Shown here one piece after another: positions 1 to 6,745 of a stretch of 43,575 bases of DNA. Source of the DNA: a virus. Location: IMG/VR virus record IMGVR_UViG_3300030102_003092, positions 1 through 43,575 of that record; one strand, given 5' to 3'. Every line of letters starts with the position of its first letter. Within the stretch, counting starts at the first letter, position 1. The notes below the pieces were generated by a model. The model was not told the origin of the DNA. It saw only the letters and a list, made by a program, of their open reading frames with translations, and did not search any database. The position numbers and the translations under genes were made by a program.

Positions 1-585
1 GATGAAGTTGATGATTTAATGTCTGGTTTAAGAATAGAATGGAAATATCCATGGACCGGCGAGGTGAATGATATAAAATCTGGTCTTACATTGCGTGCAT
101 ATCAAACAGCAGATCCTAAAAAAAGAATGGCATGCTTTTTATCACATTATTGTTTATGGGAAAAAACAGTAAAAAGTGGTAAACCAATGTTAATTTTAGA
201 ACATGATGCAATGTTTATATCAAAGAAACCCATACCATTTGATGATATACTTGATTCTGGTTTTGAAATAATTGGAATTAATGAACCGTTTGGTGCAACT
301 CGACTTTCTCAAGTATTTCATGAAAATGTGCAAAAAGAACATTTTTGTAAAAACGATGTTGTAAGAGCTCCGTTAATTGATGATATAAAAGTTCCACAAG
401 GTATTGCCGGAAATAGCGCATATATAATTACACCAAAGGGAGCAGATACCATGATTAAACTTACAAAAGAACATGGAGCTTGGCCTAATGATGCTTTAAT
501 GTGTAGACAATTAATTTTTGGTTTAGGTGTAACAAAAACATACTATACAAAGATACAACGAATTAAAAGTACTACGACATTATGA
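1..585 (+). CDS. Glycosyltransferase family 25-like protein, 5' truncated by window edge
   Basis: The frame is open to base 1 without a stop, so the ATG at 19 is probably internal and the true start lies before the window. The visible protein shows the glycosyltransferase family 25 (LPS biosynthesis) pattern: a CFLSHYCLWEK helix, then LILEHDA where the family usually has LEDDA (acidic nucleotide-sugar/metal site), then GNSAYIITPKGAD near the C-terminus. The stop overlaps the next gene's ATG by 4 nt, and the next gene is a paralogue of the same family, so the two are translationally coupled. The likely role is sugar transfer, either to host surface glycan or to a phage component; the acceptor cannot be read from sequence. 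The family call is fairly secure, the function is inferred. Confidence 0.72.
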   Translation, partial: DEVDDLMSGLRIEWKYPWTGEVNDIKSGLTLRAYQTADPKKRMACFLSHYCLWEKTVKSGKPMLILEHDAMFISKKPIPFDDILDSGFEIIGINEPFGATRLSQVFHENVQKEHFCKNDVVRAPLIDDIKVPQGIAGNSAYIITPKGADTMIKLTKEHGAWPNDALMCRQLIFGLGVTKTYYTKIQRIKSTTTL

Positions 586-1238
586 AAGCATACGTCATAA
601 CAATAATGAATAATCCAGAGTCGGTACACTTTGCAAATCGTTGTATCGCATCTGCGCCTAAATTAAATATTCAATATTTTAATGCCATAACACCTGACGA
701 TGATACTATTAAAATTTTAAATGAAAACAATATAGAAGATTTAAACAATTTTAAAATAGATCAAAAATATTCTAGAATGGAACGATGCATAGCTGCATTT
801 CTTTCCCATCTTCATTGTTGGAAAAAAAGCGTAGAATATAATCAAAATGTAATTATATTTGAACACGATGCAATAGTCACAGGAAACATTCCAACTAATT
901 TAAATTTTAGTAAAGTAATAACACTTGCTAAACCATCTTATGGTAATTATAATACTCCAACGCATTTAGGTGTTGGTCCTTTAACTCAAAAGCCATATTT
1001 TGGAGGTGCACATGGTTATATGGTATCTCCAAAAGGCGCAAAAGATTTATTAAAAAAAGCAGAAACAGATGCTGGACCAACTGATGTATTCTTACATTTA
1101 AGCAACTTTCCTTTTTTACAAGAATATTATCCATGGATAGTTGAAGCAAAAGATTCTTTTACAACTATTCAAAACGAAAAAGGCTGCAGAGCAAAACATA
1201 TGTATCATATAAATCCACAAGATTATAAAATAATATGA
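582..1238 (+). CDS. Glycosyltransferase family 25-like protein
   Basis: A 218-residue protein with a complete family-25 layout. It starts MKAYVITIMNN (first Rossmann strand), has an AAFLSHLHCWKK segment near residues 71-82, an IFEHDA acidic motif at residues 93-97 and a GAHGYMVSPKGAKDLL segment towards the C-terminus. It is a clear paralogue of the preceding truncated gene, and both carry EHD instead of the common EDD. It overlaps its neighbours by 4 nt on each side (ATGA junctions), which indicates one polycistronic unit. No secretion signal is visible, so it should act in the cytoplasm of the infected cell. Donor and acceptor are unknown. Confidence 0.75.
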   Translation: MKAYVITIMNNPESVHFANRCIASAPKLNIQYFNAITPDDDTIKILNENNIEDLNNFKIDQKYSRMERCIAAFLSHLHCWKKSVEYNQNVIIFEHDAIVTGNIPTNLNFSKVITLAKPSYGNYNTPTHLGVGPLTQKPYFGGAHGYMVSPKGAKDLLKKAETDAGPTDVFLHLSNFPFLQEYYPWIVEAKDSFTTIQNEKGCRAKHMYHINPQDYKII

Positions 1239-1879
1239 AATACGATAAAGCATTTTTAACTGGTTGTGATCATAGACACGAATGGATTTTGCCGTGGTTT
1301 TTTAAAAACTATAAAAAATATAATGATGCTCCTTTGGTATTTGCAGATTTTGGTGTAAAGAATAGAGATCTTTTAACAGGCAATGTTCATGCTATCATTA
1401 ATTTAGCAAATACAGCTGAACAAGGTTGGTTTAAAAAACCAAAAGCAATGTTAAACTGTCCAGCAGAAAAAACAGTTTGGATTGACACCGATTGCGAAAT
1501 ACTATCAAACATAGAAGATATATTTGATTTATTAAAACCTAGTAAATTAAATATGGTTGAAGATAAACCATGGACAAAAAGAAGAGGACAATACGGTACT
1601 TGGTATAATTCAGGCGTTGTTGGATTTATAGGAAAACCGGTTATATTAAAACAATGGTCAAAATGGATTTTAGAAAGTAATCAAGTCGGAGATCAAGAAG
1701 TATTATATGAAAGACTAGATCAGCTCCAAAAACTTACATATATAAATCCATTACCGAATGAATACAATTGGCTAAGAGTTCAATTGGAAAATGATAATGA
1801 AAATAGTTGGGATAAAAAAATTATACATTGGACTGGCTATAAAGGTAAAGAAAGAATTAAGGAGCTAATGAATGCCTAG
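1235..1879 (+). CDS. GT-A-fold glycosyltransferase-like protein with DTD motif
   Basis: A 214-residue protein. The stretch AEKTVWIDTDCEIL (D84-T85-D86) is a hydrophobic strand followed by a DxD motif, the metal/nucleotide-sugar site of GT-A glycosyltransferases such as family 8. Downstream WYNSGVVGF and a DQEVL segment also resemble that class (acceptor loop and helix). The ATG overlaps the stop of the family-25 gene (ATGA), and the next gene begins inside its last codons, so it belongs to the same operon. The family number is not certain. A sugar-transfer role is inferred from fold and context. Confidence 0.62.
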   Translation: MKYDKAFLTGCDHRHEWILPWFFKNYKKYNDAPLVFADFGVKNRDLLTGNVHAIINLANTAEQGWFKKPKAMLNCPAEKTVWIDTDCEILSNIEDIFDLLKPSKLNMVEDKPWTKRRGQYGTWYNSGVVGFIGKPVILKQWSKWILESNQVGDQEVLYERLDQLQKLTYINPLPNEYNWLRVQLENDNENSWDKKIIHWTGYKGKERIKELMNA

Positions 1880-2522
1880 GGTTGTACACATAATTGGAAA
1901 TGGAGATTCTTCATTACTATATGAAGCGGAACCACGTAAAGGATTAAAATTAGGTTGTAATAGAATAGGGTTTCCCGTTCCTGATATGTTTGCTTCTTGT
2001 ATCGTTGATTACAAATTTATGCAGGCAATGACAAATAAAGAAATTGATTTACCTGGTCAATGGATTTTAGGATTTAGACCAAAGCACTGGATGGAAATGC
2101 ATCCAGAATATTATATGAGAGTGTCGCATCAAGTTAAAGAATTCTATACCGAACTTCCAAAATACGCTGCAAATTATACTGATTTTAATTGTGGTCATAT
2201 GGCAACACATTATGCCGCTAATAAATTAAAAGCTGATGTTATCCATATGTATGGATTTGATTCTATCTTTGATTTTAACTTAAAGAGTGGTACTGATTTT
2301 TCACTTAGTTCAGATCGAGGTGGTGCTAATAATTTAAGACTTGCCGATAACTGGAGACCAATATGGCAACATATGTTTAGAGAATTTTCTGACACAAAAT
2401 TTGTTTTACACTACCCTCACGATAAATTAAAGATTAACATCGATAATAATGTTGAAGTAAAGATGTACGATATGAGTCATAAAAAGCAAAACTTATCTTT
2501 TGATCAATTAAGTGAAGCTTAA
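1872..2522 (+). CDS. Hypothetical protein, DUF115/sialyltransferase-like N-terminus
   Basis: A 216-residue protein starting MPRVVHIIGNGDSSLLYE followed by LKLGCNRI. This glycine-rich GNG-[DP]S opening with a downstream CNR is reminiscent of DUF115/MptE-like and small sialyltransferase-like proteins found in surface-polysaccharide loci. That assignment is weak and rests on pattern memory only. A later segment has NCGHMATHYAA and MYGFDSIF, which could be a second Rossmann-like half. The start is supported by GGAG at 1861-1864 and overlaps the preceding glycosyltransferase gene by 8 nt. It ends the glycosyltransferase run; a host-type promoter follows immediately. A glycan-related role is inferred from neighbours. 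Confidence 0.55.
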   Translation: MPRVVHIIGNGDSSLLYEAEPRKGLKLGCNRIGFPVPDMFASCIVDYKFMQAMTNKEIDLPGQWILGFRPKHWMEMHPEYYMRVSHQVKEFYTELPKYAANYTDFNCGHMATHYAANKLKADVIHMYGFDSIFDFNLKSGTDFSLSSDRGGANNLRLADNWRPIWQHMFREFSDTKFVLHYPHDKLKINIDNNVEVKMYDMSHKKQNLSFDQLSEA

Positions 2523-2525
2523 CTA

Positions 2526-2554
2526 TTTACATTTAATTTAAAATATGTTATAAT
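2526..2554 (+). promoter_or_regulatory. Host sigma70-type early promoter, TTTACA-17-TATAAT
   Basis: TTTACA at 2526-2531, a 17-nt spacer beginning TTT, and a perfect TATAAT at 2549-2554. Only 6 nt separate the -10 box from the ATG at 2561, so the expected start site falls on or next to the A of the ATG. The same TTTACATTT plus 17-nt spacing recurs at 6017 and 8322. Confidence 0.82.
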
Positions 2555-2560
2555 AATATC

Positions 2561-2929
2561 ATGCTTTTTGTAAAAGGTGGACAAAAGAAACAAAGAAAAC
2601 TAGCTGAAGATGCGGCGTGTTTTGCTATCAATAAACTCTTTCCAAGATTCAAAAAGTATAGTGTTTTATTAAAATTAGATAAATTTAACGATTGCTTTGA
2701 GTATGACGATAGAGAATTTGTTATCAACGTCGATAAACAACAAGATCACGATGATTTTTTAACTGCAATATTTCATGAACTAGTTCATGTTAAACAGTAC
2801 TTAAAAAATCAAATGGATAATTATTCTTTTAGAACAACTACTGATTATTATATGTTACCACAAGAACAAGAAGCTTATTTTTTACAAGAGGAACTTTTAA
2901 AGCAATGGGATATAGAGAAGAAGAATTAA
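2561..2929 (+). CDS. Zincin-type metallopeptidase-like protein (HExxH)
   Basis: A 122-residue protein with HELVH at residues 72-76, the HExxH zinc-binding/catalytic motif of zincin metallopeptidases. An acidic PQEQEAY segment at about 100-106 could supply a third ligand (gluzincin-like HExxH...E). The size and layout resemble the small SprT/ImmA-type metallopeptidase domains seen in phages. The substrate is unknown. No Shine-Dalgarno sequence precedes the ATG; the strong promoter at 2526-2554 would start the RNA at the ATG itself, so translation may be leaderless. Early expression is inferred from that promoter. The next small gene overlaps its 3' end. Confidence 0.68.
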   Translation: MLFVKGGQKKQRKLAEDAACFAINKLFPRFKKYSVLLKLDKFNDCFEYDDREFVINVDKQQDHDDFLTAIFHELVHVKQYLKNQMDNYSFRTTTDYYMLPQEQEAYFLQEELLKQWDIEKKN

Positions 2930-3084
2930 AAGCCAAGGGCCAAAAAGCAATGATTGAAGTTGATGAATTAAAACATAAAGTCAGAGCGCTTGAAAAAGAA
3001 GTAGCAATACTTCAAGAGCAATTACAAAAAAGTTATATTCGTATAAAAGAATTAAATGATCTAAAAGATGCAATGGTAAGATAA
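2905..3084 (+). CDS. Small coiled-coil protein
   Basis: A 59-codon ORF starting MGYREEELKAKGQKAM and continuing as an almost unbroken charged helix with hydrophobic residues in heptad positions (for example DELKHKVRALEKEVAILQEQ). It is predicted to be a short dimeric coiled coil. It overlaps the metallopeptidase gene by 25 nt in another frame. A GAGG lies about 13 nt before the ATG at 2905, and an alternative ATG at 2950 would give 44 residues. The amino-acid pattern is too regular to be chance, but no function is recognisable. Confidence 0.55.
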   Translation: MGYREEELKAKGQKAMIEVDELKHKVRALEKEVAILQEQLQKSYIRIKELNDLKDAMVR

Positions 3085-3114
3085 AAATATATAATAACAC
3101 ATATATATAAAACT

Positions 3115-3597
3115 ATGAACGAAACAAAGAAACTTATAAAAAAGGTATCTAAAATGGAATTGGGTAATCCCGCTCTTACTGCAATCGTAGGTCTTGTTGT
3201 ATTTTATATAGGATTAAAAATGTTCTCTGGTGGAATGAAAGCTATGGGGAATATGGATCATCTTAGTTACTTCACACACAATCCATATTGGATGTTTTTG
3301 GGTGGAATTGTTATGACTTTGTTATGGCAATCGTCATCATTATCAACTACAGCAATAATTGCTCTTGTGGCTTCTGGAACTGTTCCATTACCTGCTGCAG
3401 TTGCGTGTGTATTAGGTGCTAATATTGGAACTACTGGAACTATATGGTTAGCAGGTTTCTTTGTATCAGATGGTCATATACCTAAAGGCGATACATTAAG
3501 AATAGCAATGGCACATACTGGTGTTAATTTATTAATGGCTTTATCACTTTTACCTTTTGTTGGTTATATTGGTAAACTACTATCACGTTTTGGATAA
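3115..3597 (+). CDS. Na+/phosphate cotransporter-like membrane protein (single Na_Pi_cotrans repeat)
   Basis: A 160-residue integral membrane protein with about four hydrophobic segments (roughly 20-40, 57-80, 85-112, 132-155). It carries both signature motifs of the Na/Pi cotransporter (NptA/SLC34-like) fold: WQSSSLSTT at 71-79 and GANIGTTGT at 101-109. Cellular homologues normally have two such inverted repeats, often with a PhoU-like tail; here there is only one repeat, so the product would have to dimerise or act differently. The ATG at 3115 lacks a clear ribosome-binding site. ATG 3154 (MELGNPAL) has an AAGG about 8 nt upstream and is a plausible alternative start. It is probably an auxiliary metabolic gene for phosphate uptake; the function is inferred. 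Confidence 0.75.
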   Translation: MNETKKLIKKVSKMELGNPALTAIVGLVVFYIGLKMFSGGMKAMGNMDHLSYFTHNPYWMFLGGIVMTLLWQSSSLSTTAIIALVASGTVPLPAAVACVLGANIGTTGTIWLAGFFVSDGHIPKGDTLRIAMAHTGVNLLMALSLLPFVGYIGKLLSRFG

Positions 3598-3603
3598 TTT
3601 TTT

Positions 3604-3611
3604 TATAAATA
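3604..3611 (+). promoter_or_regulatory. T4-type late promoter TATAAATA
   Basis: Exact TATAAATA, followed about 49 nt later by the start of the secreted protein gene at 3660. The predicted transcription start is near 3617. Confidence 0.78.
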
Positions 3612-3659
3612 AACTGTATGGGAGAGGACCCTTTTTTTTCAAACGTACTGGAGAATTTA

Positions 3660-4031
3660 ATGAAAAAATTACTATTGGCCATGGTAACGGCCTTACTATT
3701 ACCTATGTCCGTTGCGGCTATCGAATTGGGTAGCACAGGAATAACTTTGGATAATTCTGTCGAAGCAACATGGAGCATCGACAATGAAGATTACGACTTA
3801 ACATTAGAATCTGGTGTAACTGTACCAGTTTGGATTATGAGTGCAAATATTAATGCAGATTTTGATATCGAAGCATTAATTGAAGATCATCATAATACAG
3901 ACACGTATAAAGGTTTAGATATCGGTGTCGATTATAGTCTAACATCATTTTTAATGTTAGAATTAGATACTGGTATTGATAATGATTGGGAAAGAGAAGA
4001 TATTAAATTGTCAGCAACATTCTCATTCTAA
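3660..4031 (+). CDS. Secreted, beta-barrel-like small envelope protein
   Basis: The start ATG at 3660 is chosen over the in-frame ATG at 3618 because GGAG (3650-3653) precedes it and a signal peptide begins there: MKKLLLAMVTALLLPMSVAA, with cleavage expected after AVAA-like residues. The mature part (about 100 residues) is made of short alternating strands (ITLDNSVEATWSI, YDLTLESGVTVPVWIM, GLDIGVDYSLTSFLMLEL) and ends KLSATFSF. A C-terminal Phe strand is the hallmark of outer-membrane beta-barrels. The size is small for a closed barrel. The gene sits between a late promoter (3604) and a strong terminator (4038), so it looks like a self-contained late unit. The function is unknown; superinfection exclusion or lysis support are possible. 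Confidence 0.7.
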   Translation: MKKLLLAMVTALLLPMSVAAIELGSTGITLDNSVEATWSIDNEDYDLTLESGVTVPVWIMSANINADFDIEALIEDHHNTDTYKGLDIGVDYSLTSFLMLELDTGIDNDWEREDIKLSATFSF

Positions 4032-4037
4032 TTTTAG

Positions 4038-4063
4038 AAACCCCATAGCAATATGGGGTTTTA
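4038..4063 (+). terminator. Rho-independent terminator with GCAA tetraloop
   Basis: A perfect 10-bp stem, AAACCCCATA / TATGGGGTTT, with a GNRA-type GCAA loop (4048-4051), running into TTTTAT. It lies 6 nt after the secreted-protein stop codon. Its T tract runs directly into the next late promoter box at 4062. Confidence 0.88.
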
Positions 4064-4069
4064 TAAATA
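4062..4069 (+). promoter_or_regulatory. T4-type late promoter TATAAATA fused to terminator tail
   Basis: Exact TATAAATA overlapping the end of the terminator T tract. The predicted start is near 4075, giving a leader of about 14 nt that contains GGAGA before the ATG at 4089. Confidence 0.75.
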
Positions 4070-4088
4070 TTATATAATGGAGAGTAAA

Positions 4089-4367
4089 ATGAACAGCAAA
4101 AAAGATTATAATGAAGTATTAGAATTTCAGGAATTGCTATACCACGTGTTACATCAACACACTAATCAAGCTATAGCCGATGAAATACACCCATCAACCG
4201 TACTTAATATTCAAGCAGCTGTATTACTTAAAACAGCTGTAGAATTATATACTATACATTTTCGAAAAGATGTTGATGTTCAAAAAATACTCGACGTAGC
4301 CAAAAGTACTGTATCTTCTGTAAGAGATAGAATAGATACAGAAATAAATCCTCAGACATATCATTAG
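4089..4367 (+). CDS. Hypothetical helical protein
   Basis: A 92-residue protein starting MNSKKDYNEVLEFQELL. The start at 4089 is preferred because GGAGA (4079-4083) lies 5 nt upstream. The in-frame ATG at 4053 is inside the terminator stem and ATG 4077 overlaps the ribosome-binding site. The sequence is mostly amphipathic helix with NIQAAVLLKTAVELY in the middle, and I do not recognise a family. It has its own late promoter, so expression is probably late. Its stop codon is the first base of a 16-bp palindrome. Confidence 0.6.
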   Translation: MNSKKDYNEVLEFQELLYHVLHQHTNQAIADEIHPSTVLNIQAAVLLKTAVELYTIHFRKDVDVQKILDVAKSTVSSVRDRIDTEINPQTYH

Positions 4368-4453
4368 TTACATTAATGTAACACTATAGAAGTTTTTTTA
4401 AATTATTTAAAAAAAAGCGTGTACTTTTTCTCAAAAAGTATTATATTAATACT
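4367..4453 (+). other. Cluster of four inverted repeats in an intergenic region
   Basis: In 87 bases there are four perfect or near-perfect palindromes: GTTACATTAATGTAAC (4367-4382), an AT-only TTTTTTTAAA...TTTAAAAAAA (about 4393-4412), TACTTTTT-CTC-AAAAAGTA (4422-4440) and AGTATTA-TAT-TAATACT (4437-4453). The last two overlap, so they could form alternative hairpins. A strong GAGGAG (4459-4464) and ATG 4471 follow. No convincing -35/-10 pair could be fixed here. It may hold an operator or an RNA switch. Confidence 0.5.
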
Positions 4454-4470
4454 ATAACGAGGAGAAAAAT

Positions 4471-4845
4471 ATGACATTTACATACGATGATAATACATTT
4501 TCAGATTTAGTAAAAGAAGTTTACGGCACAAGAAGTCCTGCTCGTGAATATGGTCATCTTTTTCATTATTATAATGCAACACCTGAAAATAAACAGGTAC
4601 TATGGGACGATCTTTGTAACGAGCTTGAAGTTCAAATGGCTGAAGATAAGATTCGTAAAGCTGAGCAAGTTGCAGCTTTCGAAGCTAGAATCCATGAGAC
4701 AATTGTTCTTGGAGCTGGAAACAGAGAAACAGCTCTTCGCTGGATCTTGCAAGGTGACGGTATATCTTTTGATGATCCAGGTTATGCATGTTATTTACTT
4801 AATATACCGTATACTTATGAAGATGAATTTAGGAGTATGATATAA
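4471..4845 (+). CDS. Hypothetical phage protein
   Basis: A 124-residue acidic protein starting MTFTYDDNTFSDLVKEVYG, with a helix-rich centre (residues about 45-75) and a C-terminal DGISFDDPGYACYLLNIPYTYEDEF. I recognise this as the style of conserved T4-type marine phage hypotheticals but cannot name a domain. The start is supported by GAGGAG 6 nt upstream. The stop shares a base with the next ATG (TAATG), so the genes 4471, 4845, 5189 and 5539 are probably one operon. Confidence 0.62.
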   Translation: MTFTYDDNTFSDLVKEVYGTRSPAREYGHLFHYYNATPENKQVLWDDLCNELEVQMAEDKIRKAEQVAAFEARIHETIVLGAGNRETALRWILQGDGISFDDPGYACYLLNIPYTYEDEFRSMI

Positions 4846-5189
4846 TGCAATTAGAATTATTTAAAAGTTCATGGGCTACAAATGAAGGGTTTGAAGCTCT
4901 TAGAAATCAACTTACTGATTTGTTACCTTTATCTGGTAGGTGTGATAAATCAAGATCAACAAACAAGAAACTAGATAAGTTTCGTACTGCTCAGAATCTA
5001 TTACATGATTTGTTCAATAATGGTCTTTGCAATCGTAAAGCTCATTTTAGACAATTCTTTGGTTGGGCTCCATTAGGTTTTGATTTTAGTAGAAATCAAT
5101 GGGAAATGTTTGAAGAAGAACTCGAGCCTACATTTACTCAACTAATGCAGGAAGCTGCTGCTGAACAAAGAAAGTTAGGAAATTTATAA
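4845..5189 (+). CDS. Hypothetical phage protein
   Basis: A 114-residue protein, MQLELFKSSWATNEGFEALRN and onward, with two cysteines, an aromatic-rich HFRQFFGWAPLGFDF segment around residues 62-76 and an acidic C-terminal helix. No family is recognised. It is coupled by one-base stop/start overlaps to the genes on both sides, so it is certainly translated as part of this small-gene operon if its neighbours are. Confidence 0.58.
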   Translation: MQLELFKSSWATNEGFEALRNQLTDLLPLSGRCDKSRSTNKKLDKFRTAQNLLHDLFNNGLCNRKAHFRQFFGWAPLGFDFSRNQWEMFEEELEPTFTQLMQEAAAEQRKLGNL

Positions 5190-5539
5190 TGTCATCACAT
5201 TTATTACCAGTTTATTTTACGACTACTCGTTATAATCGTAAAAAGAAAAAAAGAAAGTTTAGTAAAGCTCATCAAGATCATGAAAAGTGGCTAAAAAAGA
5301 TGGGTGTTAAAAAACTTTCTGCATCTGATAAAAAAGATTTATACGATATACCAGATTATTCTGAGCATAAATCTAAATATAAAACATCAGATCAAATACC
5401 TGGTAACGGTACAGCAAAAGATAAAAATAAATATACAGGTACAAACATCATGGGTATTGCTACCATGCATAAATCAAATCTTGTGCCAGTAACAAATAAA
5501 AAATCGGCAGAAGATATATCCAAAATGAGGAGAGGATAA
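5189..5539 (+). CDS. Conserved phage hypothetical, basic
   Basis: A 116-residue, strongly basic protein. The N-terminus MSSHLLPVYFTTTRYNRKKKKRKF and the C-terminal ATMHKSNLVPV look like a small family seen across marine and enterobacterial phages (start MSSHLLP..., end ..HKSNLVPVF-like), but no biochemical function is known to me. The middle is lysine- and polar-rich and probably disordered. Nucleic-acid binding is possible from charge alone. It overlaps the genes on both sides by one base. Confidence 0.6.
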   Translation: MSSHLLPVYFTTTRYNRKKKKRKFSKAHQDHEKWLKKMGVKKLSASDKKDLYDIPDYSEHKSKYKTSDQIPGNGTAKDKNKYTGTNIMGIATMHKSNLVPVTNKKSAEDISKMRRG

Positions 5540-6012
5540 TGAATATCTTATCAAACATAGTAAATGCATTATTATTAATGTTGTTTATTGTGATAACAGT
5601 ACAGGCAAAACAAATAGATGAAAAACAATTAAAGTGTTTAGCACTTAACATATATCACGAAGCAAGATCAGAACCACCAGTCGGTCGATATGCTGTAGCG
5701 TGGGTTACTTTAAATCGAGTAGAACACGAAAAATTTAGAGATACAATTTGTAAAGTAGTTTATCAACCAGGACAATTCAGTTGGACTGAAGATGGTAAAA
5801 GCGATAAAGCATATGAAAAAGAAGCATTTAAAGAAGCTATGAAAATAGCTGAAGATGTTTACTATGCAAAAGAAGAAGGTAAAATAGATCCTACAGATGG
5901 AGCTACTTTTTATCATGCTGTATATGTCAAACCTAAATGGAGACATAGTATGTCAAGTAGTATTAAAATAGGTAAACACATTTTTTACAGATGGGACGGT
6001 ACTTGGAAATAA
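5539..6012 (+). CDS. SleB-type cell-wall hydrolase (candidate endolysin)
   Basis: A 157-residue protein with an N-terminal hydrophobic segment (about 4-23), either a signal peptide or signal anchor, followed by a Hydrolase_2/SleB domain. Family hallmarks are LALNIYHEARSE (37-45 region, Glu41 the likely catalytic acid), AVAWVTLNRV, PGQFSW at 77-82 and GATFYHAVYVKP near the C-terminus. SleB-type enzymes are lytic transglycosylases of peptidoglycan. With an export signal it could lyse the cell without a classical holin, as in SAR endolysins, or act in the periplasm. It is the last gene of the operon starting at 4471; a host-type promoter follows. Confidence 0.82.
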   Translation: MNILSNIVNALLLMLFIVITVQAKQIDEKQLKCLALNIYHEARSEPPVGRYAVAWVTLNRVEHEKFRDTICKVVYQPGQFSWTEDGKSDKAYEKEAFKEAMKIAEDVYYAKEEGKIDPTDGATFYHAVYVKPKWRHSMSSSIKIGKHIFYRWDGTWK

Positions 6013-6016
6013 ATGG

Positions 6017-6045
6017 TTTACATTTATAAAAAATTATGATATAGT
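6017..6045 (+). promoter_or_regulatory. Host sigma70-type early promoter, TTTACA-17-TATAGT
   Basis: TTTACA at 6017-6022, a 17-nt spacer beginning TTT, and TATAGT at 6040-6045. Six nt later comes the ATG at 6052, so the transcript should begin at or beside the start codon. The layout matches the promoter at 2526. Confidence 0.78.
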
Positions 6046-6051
6046 ATTACT

Positions 6052-6744
6052 ATGAGAAAAACAGTTAACTTAACATTTTATACAAAAGAAAACGAGCAAT
6101 TAGTTGAAATGTTTTCTCCTGATCTAATGAAAAAATTTATTCCAAACTGGTTCAAAGGTTTAAAACATACTCCCGGTATAACAATGAATAATTGTCCAGG
6201 TTTTGTAGATTTTTTACAATCTAGCATTGCCATTCCGCTTTGGTCTGATTATAAAATAACATATGAGAAAAGTATAATATTAGATGTCGAATGTCCTGGT
6301 GCAAATACTAGTAATAATATACAAGAGTATATACAACAACATACACCGAATCAATGGAACTTTGCATATAAAGATAGTTGTCACGTAAAACTTATGAGTC
6401 CATGGTTAGTAAAATCAGATACAGATATTGATTTTATGATGCATGATCCAACGTGGCATAAAGAAAAACAAATGGGTATGTATACGTTAGTTCCTGGTAT
6501 TGTTAATTTTAAATATCAACCAAGCACTGCAATAAATATGTTTTTAACTCCATCTGAAAAACCAAAGACTATAGAGCTTGAAGCAGGTGCACCAATGGCA
6601 TATTTGACACCACTTGGTAATGTAAATTTAAAAATTAAAACAGAATTAGTAAGTCATGAAAGATGGAATCAAATGTTAAAGCATAGATTTTCATTTACGA
6701 ATTTAGCACAAAAAACTAAAAAGTTTATAATGAGGAGAAAATAA
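6052..6744 (+). CDS. Conserved hypothetical phage protein
   Basis: A 230-residue protein, MRKTVNLTFYTKENEQLVEMF and onward. It includes FIPNWFKGLKHTPG, an NCPGFVDFL segment and a later mostly beta region with PWLVKSDTDIDF and FKYQPSTAINMFL. The layout (short N-terminal strand, P-x-W-[FY]-K motif, then a cupin-like beta region) resembles a family of cyanophage/pelagiphage hypotheticals of DUF6065 type. I hold that only as a weak resemblance. It lacks a ribosome-binding site and probably uses a leaderless start. The ribosome-binding site of the next gene (GAGGAG) lies inside its 3' end. Confidence 0.6.
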   Translation: MRKTVNLTFYTKENEQLVEMFSPDLMKKFIPNWFKGLKHTPGITMNNCPGFVDFLQSSIAIPLWSDYKITYEKSIILDVECPGANTSNNIQEYIQQHTPNQWNFAYKDSCHVKLMSPWLVKSDTDIDFMMHDPTWHKEKQMGMYTLVPGIVNFKYQPSTAINMFLTPSEKPKTIELEAGAPMAYLTPLGNVNLKIKTELVSHERWNQMLKHRFSFTNLAQKTKKFIMRRK

Positions 6745-6745
6745 T

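Noticed and set aside
3091-3114. TATATAATAACACATATATATAAAAC before the Na/Pi gene as a promoter
   Set aside because: Several overlapping TATA-like boxes exist but no exact late box and no -35; too AT-rich to call.
3618-3659. In-frame ATG at 3618 as the start of the secreted protein
   Set aside because: It would place 14 charged/polar residues before the signal peptide, and it has no ribosome-binding site, whereas 3660 has GGAG.
4053-4088. Upstream ATGs (4053 and 4077) as the start of the 4089 gene
   Set aside because: 4053 lies inside the terminator stem and before the late promoter start; 4077 overlaps the GGAGA ribosome-binding site.
4544-4840. 98-codon ORF in another frame within the 4471 gene
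   Set aside because: No ribosome-binding site, basic/hydrophobic mixture typical of shadow frames, and the 4471 frame has GAGGAG and coupling to 4845.
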